From assembly GCA_030762895.1 (NCBI GenBank), contig CM061066.1, forward strand, positions 7,282,047 through 7,346,046: a DNA stretch of 64,000 bases, written 5' to 3'. The DNA comes from Sophora flavescens (lineage: Eukaryota > Streptophyta > Magnoliopsida > Fabales > Fabaceae). This document shows positions 57,868-64,000 of this stretch, piece after piece (position 1 is the first letter of the stretch; each line of letters opens with the position of its first letter). Position numbers and translations under genes: made by a program. Below the pieces are notes generated by a model that was given only the letters and a program-made list of their open reading frames with translations, did not search any database and was not told the DNA's origin.

Positions 57868-58095
57868 TAATATTAAATATTCAAATAACACATATATGCA
57901 TTTTAATATAATTCTCTAAGTTTGAAACAAAGACATTTTAAAAGATTTTTTAATTGAACTAATGGAATTCTAAAATTCATTATTAAATATTTATCAATAG
58001 ATTTATGAAAGTCAAAACTACAATAAAAATTGAGACATTAATGTACCAACTTTTTTTTTTTTTGAGATAGTCAAATGCAATTAATCAATAGGGAA
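57868..58095. repeat. Direct repeat, right copy (pairs with 39633-39840)
   Basis: Begins TATTAAATATTCAAAT and contains an extra poly-T stretch (58050-58063) relative to the left copy. Confidence 0.8.
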
Positions 58096-58109
58096 AAAAG
58101 TATACTATA

Positions 58110-58391
58110 CTACCTTCGGACTCAATTATAAGTAAAATTAACTATTTTCACACTTATTAAGGAAGTTATTTAATTTAATTTAATTGTCTTGATTTATGTA
58201 AAAAAAAATGAGTTACAATTATTAAACTACCCTTTAATTGTCTTGGGAAGGTGCAATGCTCTTGGAATTAGTTTGATTGTCTTGACTTTTGGAATACTGA
58301 CATTAAATATAGTTGAATTAGTTGCCTTTTTCTTATATTTGAGTCCACAAAATATAAGTATTTTTTTGCTTATAATTGAGTCCAGGAGAAG
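58110..58391. mobile_element. Stowaway-like (Tc1/mariner) MITE
   Basis: Inverted ends CTACCTTCGGACTCAATTAT and ATAATTGAGTCCAGGAGAAG, flanked by TA on both sides (58108-58109, 58392-58393). 282 bp and AT-rich. Confidence 0.75.
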
Positions 58392-58393
58392 TA

Positions 58394-60700
58394 CATATTA
58401 AATTTTTTTTTCAAATATTGTATTGAGGTAATCAATTATCAGTCACATGTATATATTTCAATATGCTTATAATAATGATTTTGTTTTTTTGATAAGCAAT
58501 GATATTTTAATTTAATATCATCAAATTCAAAATTTTAAAATCAATAGTCACCTCAATGCTAGAAGTCAAAACAATGGTGGTGTTGAAAAATTCTAAATAT
58601 GGAGCAGTGTTAGAGCCATAATTTGGGCAGCAGAAGTTAGATGCACATGGGGCCAAAACCATTTGAAACAGAACACATTGAGCTACAACTTTTATGTAGA
58701 TCACAAATAAAAATAGGTGGTTTAGGATGTCATTTCTGTCTTGGAAATTTGCTTGCAAATTTTGTAGTTTAGTGGGCTTTACTTTCTCATTTAAGGCCCG
58801 ATTGGAGCATTTGTGGATTCTTTTTGCAATTTCTTTCTTCCATTTTTTGTTTTCTACGGTTTTAATTTCATTTTTTTTTCTTCTTGTTCTTCCCTCCCAT
58901 TCATGAAAGGTTAGGCCTTATTAATAAATCCTTGGGATTTGTACCTTTGATGATTAATTGTGAAATTATGTTTTGTTTTGTTTTTTGTTATTTTTTGTTC
59001 TTAATTTTTTTCCCTCTTAACTGTTTGAATCTAGATTGGATAGCTTCATTTTGCTTGTATTTTTTTTATATGATGCTTAATTATCACAGTTTTAAGGCTA
59101 AATTTTTGGAGATTAAAAAATGTATTGAAGGTGTTTGTTGTATTGTTTAATGTGAAACTTGTCCCTATTTTTAATAATATCTTGTGTAGCCTTTACTTTT
59201 TCGGAGTTATTAGTCTATCATTTTTGGGTTTTATCAAATACTAGCCATTTATATATAACAACAATCTCTTTGGGTAACTAGTATAAAAACTTTTGGAAAT
59301 GTAGTCATTCCCGAAATTCAGAGTTAAATATTAAATGGTAGGCAATGACCAATGAGAATTTTCATTTACACTACTTGTTGGATGCCTGAATCTTTTTCAA
59401 GTGAGAAAGGATGATATAGGCCTTGGAATAATTTAGATTATTGCTAAACCAGTATGCATATATAAGGCATAAGGAATGTTTCAAAGAGTGGATATTTGAC
59501 ATTTTGATGCATCATATCTTATTGTATACTAGTAAACCCATACAAATAGGCACAAAAGGAATACAATACTTTAGAGGTGGCTTCTAAGGTGAGGGCCCAA
59601 AAAAATCGCTCACCCACGAGGGCCCATTATGACTTGTTATAAGAGGTAAATTGCTCTAATTCCTTATAATAATAGTGATTTTGGTCTTAATTTTCCATGA
59701 GTCTTCAACATGCTATCACCTGTAAATCACATAACATTGATGACTTTCTATTCTAATAATCAGGAAATTGCTGACTTCTCTAATTTTTTTGTAATGTAGA
59801 AGGGAGGTCAGTTTTTGCCATGTTGACTTCCCAATGTTCTCTTTTTATTTTGTTAACAAGTTTAGGTACATTCAAACATGGTTTCTCACCATCAGGCCAA
59901 ATGAACTATTTTTGAAGATGGAGTTGTTCTGCTGAGAATTGAGGAATAAAAAACCATGGTTGTTCACCAAGTGTGTGGTCTTGGTGGTTGAGGCATGAGT
60001 TGTACGTATACTTGCTATGGGTTGGCTAGTTGGGATCCATTGTGGCTTGTGACTATGTTGGTACGGGTGAATTACCATCAAGCCTCTTTTATAGCGGTAT
60101 TACTATCAAAGACAACAATTCAGACATTCTCGTTATCAAGATTCAATGCTATTCCTTTCACACGGTTGGCAAATTCAACCATTATGGCCATTGCATTAAA
60201 AATGTAAAACTTGTTTAAATAAGTATGTTTGAGAGAGAAATGCAGCAATGAAAACCAAAGATAGAGAGAACAATGGGAATAGAGGGGAAGAGATGGTGAA
60301 ATAAGTCTGAGAAAGTAGAGGAAAGAGACAGGTAAATATCGTACATTAACTAAGTCTAAGAAAGGGGATGAATAGAGAAGTCAGCATTGTATATTCCTAG
60401 GGCACCAAGAATTGACCAAATTGAGGGGCTTTTTTTTTACAACCGGGAATAGCAAGTTTAGATGTGAAATCTCAACCATCCATTTATGTTAATAATATAT
60501 CCAATGAAGTCACCTACTTTCGAATTGTCATTCGGCCAACGGTCATTCGGCCAATGAGTTCAAATTTGAAACTCAAATTACGTCAAGCTCACAAAAAGTA
60601 ATGATAAATGGAATAAAAAATAGAACTTAATCCAGTAAAAAAAAAGTGGATATTAATGAGAACTTGATAGCACCTACAAACTATGTGAAAAAAGAAAGAT
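58394..60700. other. AT-rich sequence without recognised genes
   Basis: Only short open stretches. A segment at 60030-60215 (plus) reads CDYVGTGELPSSLFYSGITI and continues to a KFNHYGHCIKNV end, but I cannot relate it to a family with confidence. No transposon ends were identified. Confidence 0.4.
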
Positions 60701-61291
60701 ATAAAGGAGAAAGTACTCTTGAGCCTAGCAGCATGTAAATCGGAAAAGAAAAGTTCTTGAGAAAAATTAAGTTGATAGAAAAGGTCGAAAGCTAAGAGTT
60801 AGATAATTTTATTCTATATAATCCCTTTTGGTTTAATTGAATTAAGATATGCAATGAAGTTATTTTGAGGATGAGATGTGTGAGGTGATATCGAATTGGA
60901 GTGGTGAATTATAATCGAGAGGAACTAAGACTATGATTAAATATTTCGCGTAGGGAGTTGATGCGTGGTGCTGTGAAGACATTGTTAGTATTAATGATAA
61001 TATCTAGAGTTAGATGATTGGAATAAGGTATCTGGTGGAACCATGTTGATAAGAGAAGTGAGTAAGTTTTGATTTTGTTTTTCGAGTGTGATAGACTCTG
61101 ATGAAATTTGAGGATAGTACGGATATGTAGAAATGACATAAGAATGAATTGTGTTATGGAATATGGAATAAGAGGAATGAAGTGATGTGAAGGGCAATGT
61201 AAAATCTTAAGGTTAAGATGAGATTACAAAATTCTGTTTAGTTTCGAGTATCGAAAATTCGAGGACGAAATTTTTTTAAGTGGGGTAATAA
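60700..61291 (+). other. 3' internal remnant and polypurine tract of a Tekay-like element
   Basis: The end AAAATTCGAGGACGAAATTT followed by AAGTGGGGTAATA matches the signature before the 3' LTRs at 45716 and 31765. No pol frame is recoverable upstream. The left limit is approximate. Confidence 0.65.
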
Positions 61292-61975
61292 TGTAACACC
61301 CCGATTTTCACTGTTTCAAAATAATCGAAATGCGGACGATTATCTGTATATATTTATATGAGTATTAGAAAATTATTTTAAATAAACGAAGTTCATCACT
61401 CAATCCTACTTGAATGTAGGAAGCTACGATTAAAATTTAGGTTGAAACGACGGGCGAATCCCGGCCCGCGAATTTCATTGACAGTATAATTATACTGCTC
61501 AAAAGACCTAATTTTAATTCGTGAACGAAAGACTTAAGATTTTTATTTTATTTCCTACAATTCTGTATTTTTAGGATTATTTCATAAAAAAATGAAATCG
61601 TATACGTTTTACGGGCGGAATGCGTAATCGGGTGAACGACATAGTGGATTTCGGAGTTTCCAGGATCAGATAAAGAGGTTATTTTAGAATTTTGAGATGA
61701 TTCATGGGTATGAATCACACTTTTGAGTCTAGAGGATTCTACAAGGTTAAAGTGGCAATTTATGGATTTTGCACTTTAGTCCTTGAACTTTCTATTAATT
61801 ACACTTTGGTCCCTAAGTTAGTTCCTATGTTTTCTAAGTGAATTGGGCCAGAATCTTTGTTCCAAATCTATTAATGGACCGTGGCTTTGAGGTCCAAATT
61901 CCTTGTCCATGAATTTAATTTCATGAAGCCCATTTGAAGTCATATAAATTCCTAGCTTATGATTATGTCTTTAGT
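61292..61975 (+). mobile_element. Tekay/Del-type LTR, 5' 0.7 kb only
   Basis: Starts TGTAACACCCCGATTTTCAC and follows the copy A LTR (read in reverse from 8865) through the GACAGTATAATTATACTGCT box to about TTATGATTATGTCTTTAG, then similarity stops. Truncated. Confidence 0.8.
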
Positions 61976-62900
61976 GGTGAATTTTTGGATCATGTTTCTC
62001 TACAAGTAGGGTTTTTGGCTCAATTTTATGACTTTGGTGGATTCGACACCCATTAATAACACAGTTCACCCTATAAAGAATAAGATACATATTGCATACA
62101 ACATACAACCAAAATATTTGTACATTGTTTCATTTTAAAATTGGCTTGAGTTTTTGACAAAAATATAATCAAAAGACGACAAGTGACTTTTAAATTTGTA
62201 CCTCGTTTAATCAAGGGACAAAACATTGTCCACATCACTAAAATGTAAAATGACCAAGACATTCAAACACTTACCATGTTGGAACAACTTGAATGAGTTC
62301 TCATTTCTCATTCTCATCTTCATAGAGCCGACAATCACATGTATACTTACTTCTTCTGTGTTCCTTCTCTCTTTTCCACTTCATCCATTTCTTCTCTGTC
62401 TTCCATTCCAAAAAAAAAGGAGAGTTTTAGAGGCCGCAAAATTCTTCGCTAAAATAAAAAAAACCGATAGCTAAATTTACTAGGAACCGTTTTTGGAACC
62501 GATAGGTGGACATATCTGAATCCAACACAAACTAATTTAGCCACCGATCATGCATTCACTAAATCTGGTCTCTGTCTTTTGTCCTAGAGACATGTTATGA
62601 GACAACTTCAAAAACTAATATTTTTTAAAAAATTTAGTGGCCACCAATTCGGTTAGTTTTTAGCAATCAAGATGCGGTCACATATTTGGTCTCTGAATGG
62701 AATATTCCTTTTTTAAAACATAAGTAAAATTATATTTTTTTAAATTTTAAAAAGTAAAATTAAATAAAATACAGAATAATCATTAAACTAAATAATAAAA
62801 TATTAGTGAATAGTTATTGTATATATAATCCAGAATTATAATACATTGTCTAAATCCATAAAAGACAACTAAATAAAATAAATGTATGGTAACAGGCTAA
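61976..62900. other. AT-rich sequence, possible decayed DNA transposon end
   Basis: Nothing coding. Repeated, partly inverted words such as CTAATTTAGCCACCGAT and TTAGTGGCCACCAATTCGG (62530-62665) hint at subterminal repeats of a DNA transposon, but no terminus is visible. Confidence 0.3.
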
Positions 62901-63099
62901 AATCATCATGAGCGTCCTCAACATCAACATCCTCCTCAGAAGCATCCTCATAGTCAACTTCATCGTTGTTCACGTGGCGACCAAAACCCAAGCCACTCAC
63001 CCAAACCATTCACCCAAACTACTCGATCCTAGCTCTCTCCTAGGTCAACTCAATCAAAATCATCAGGATTTCAATGTCCTTCTCAACTAGCTCTCAGTT

Positions 63100-63560
63100 C
63101 AGGTTTTAGATGACCTCTAGACAGTCCACGATAGGGAAGGGTTTGGATGAGGCCATAAAGCCATCCCCATCTGCCCTGATACATAAACATAACCCCCTCT
63201 TGTTCTTCCCTCGAGCCGCCTTCAAGAAGAAGGCGTTGTTAAAGGCAACAAATCGTTATTGCCCCTGACTATATATTAGACTCTTCTCGAAAGCGATGAA
63301 ATGCATCCAATATAATATCACAAACATTAGCGCTTTTGCAATTATTAAACTTTTGCAATTGTCCTGATCACAATGAGGTGAGGGAAACAGGCTAAAATAT
63401 CATGACTGTCCTCATCATGAATGCCCTAACGATGAGCGGCATAGCCACCTTCAAGAAGAGGGTGTTGTTAGAGGCAGCACATCACAAATAATCCCTAACT
63501 ATTAGCCTCTCCTCGAAAGGGATCAAACACATCCTACATAATATTGTAGAAATTAGGACT
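63100..63560. repeat. Two diverged copies of the transposon-protein leader repeat
   Basis: 63105-63375 matches about 150-440 of copy A (GACCTCTAGACAGTCCACGA, GAGCCGCCTTCAAGAAG, CACAAACATTAGCGCTTTTG). 63405-63560 repeats the right half once more (GCCACCTTCAAGAAGAGGG). Each keeps the same order and orientation, so a third, tandemly repeated member of the family lies at the right edge. Confidence 0.75.
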
Positions 63561-64000
63561 TTTTTACAATCATTAAAATTAATAAAATGAATAACTTTTA
63601 AATAAAACAACATATTACTTACAATAACTCTGGCAAACTTCTCGTTATCATATTTATATAATTATATCTCTACTTGGTAAGTCAATTCATGGGTAAAGGA
63701 TGCTTAAAATTATGGCTACTCCAACAACAGCAACACATAACATTGAAGGTAGGAATTGTATGGTCATGAGATCCTCCACCTGAGGAACATCAAATTCAAG
63801 TTTGAGTTTGAAAACCAAAACAAAAATAATATTTGTAAACCATGATTTTGGAAAGATAAAAATCAAACGAATTTGGAAAGTTGTCAAATATATAAGCAAT
63901 ATATAGATATTAAAGTTAAAAACAGAAATGACAAAAGACCTTACAGGAATCGGTTTTAAATCTTTGAATTTCTGAATGAAGATAGGATCATCGGATAGCC
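63561..64000. other. Unassigned right edge
   Basis: A minus-strand exon-like piece at about 63943-63998 (SDDPIFIQKFKDLKPIP followed by a donor-like GTAAGG) and a 70-codon minus frame at 63687-63899 are present. Neither is recognised. Confidence 0.25.

Overview
This is plant nuclear DNA that consists almost entirely of transposable elements. The evidence is TA microsatellites, CACTA DNA transposons, Ty3/gypsy LTR retrotransposons with initiator-Met and Asp tRNA primer sites, hAT/Stowaway/fold-back MITEs, GT-AG introns, and one exon of a YABBY transcription factor, a family confined to seed plants. A fold-back element with a GGGTTAAATATATTTTTG-type terminus is of a kind I associate with legumes, so a legume is my guess for the host. 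I see no intact single-copy host gene, no tRNA or rRNA gene and no CRISPR array.

Region 1-9824 (copy A) and region 19233-37290 (copies B and C) are the same locus present twice at roughly 2 percent divergence. Each copy runs, left to right: a minus-strand plant transposon-protein pseudogene, a CACTA element carrying a minus-strand multi-exon gene (Transposase_24-like, DUF8039-like and Ulp1/C48 protease parts), a 3'-truncated minus-strand Tekay/Del-type LTR fused to that CACTA, and an AT-rich flank. In copy A the retroelement is reduced to one LTR (5298-8865). In copy B it still has its 3' LTR (24503-31765, split by a younger solo LTR at 27535-31212 with a perfect CAATT target-site duplication), a decayed pol (31766-34455) and part of the 5' LTR (34456-36332). 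Between the copies lie a 500-N gap and an Athila-like element (10325-18032). Its gag-pol is a single frame broken by only three nonsense codons, and it has lost part of the protease-RT linker.

Region 37560-39930 is a MITE nest: a 768-bp hAT-type MITE with an 8-bp target-site duplication sits in one unit of a tandem duplication whose units each carry a fold-back element. Another fold-back element follows.

Region 39934-57379 is best read as one roughly 4.4-kb non-autonomous CACTA-like element that captured host DNA, including a clean 120-nt YABBY exon (50933-51052). It was later split twice: by an 8.9-kb gag-only LTR retrotransposon (40305-49171, CCTTC duplication, intact 395-aa Gag with three zinc knuckles and no pol), and by a 4.2-kb minus-strand solo LTR (52282-56473, AAAGT duplication).

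Region 57380-64000 holds a fold-back element, a Stowaway-like MITE, mostly unrecognised AT-rich DNA, the 3' end of another Tekay-like element with a truncated LTR (about 60700-61975), and two diverged copies of the sequence that flanks the transposon-protein pseudogene at the left edge of the window. I found no wholly new system. The strongest candidates for follow-up are the YABBY-carrying CACTA, the gag-only retrotransposon, the paired CG-rich motif array in the Athila LTR and the duplicated locus.
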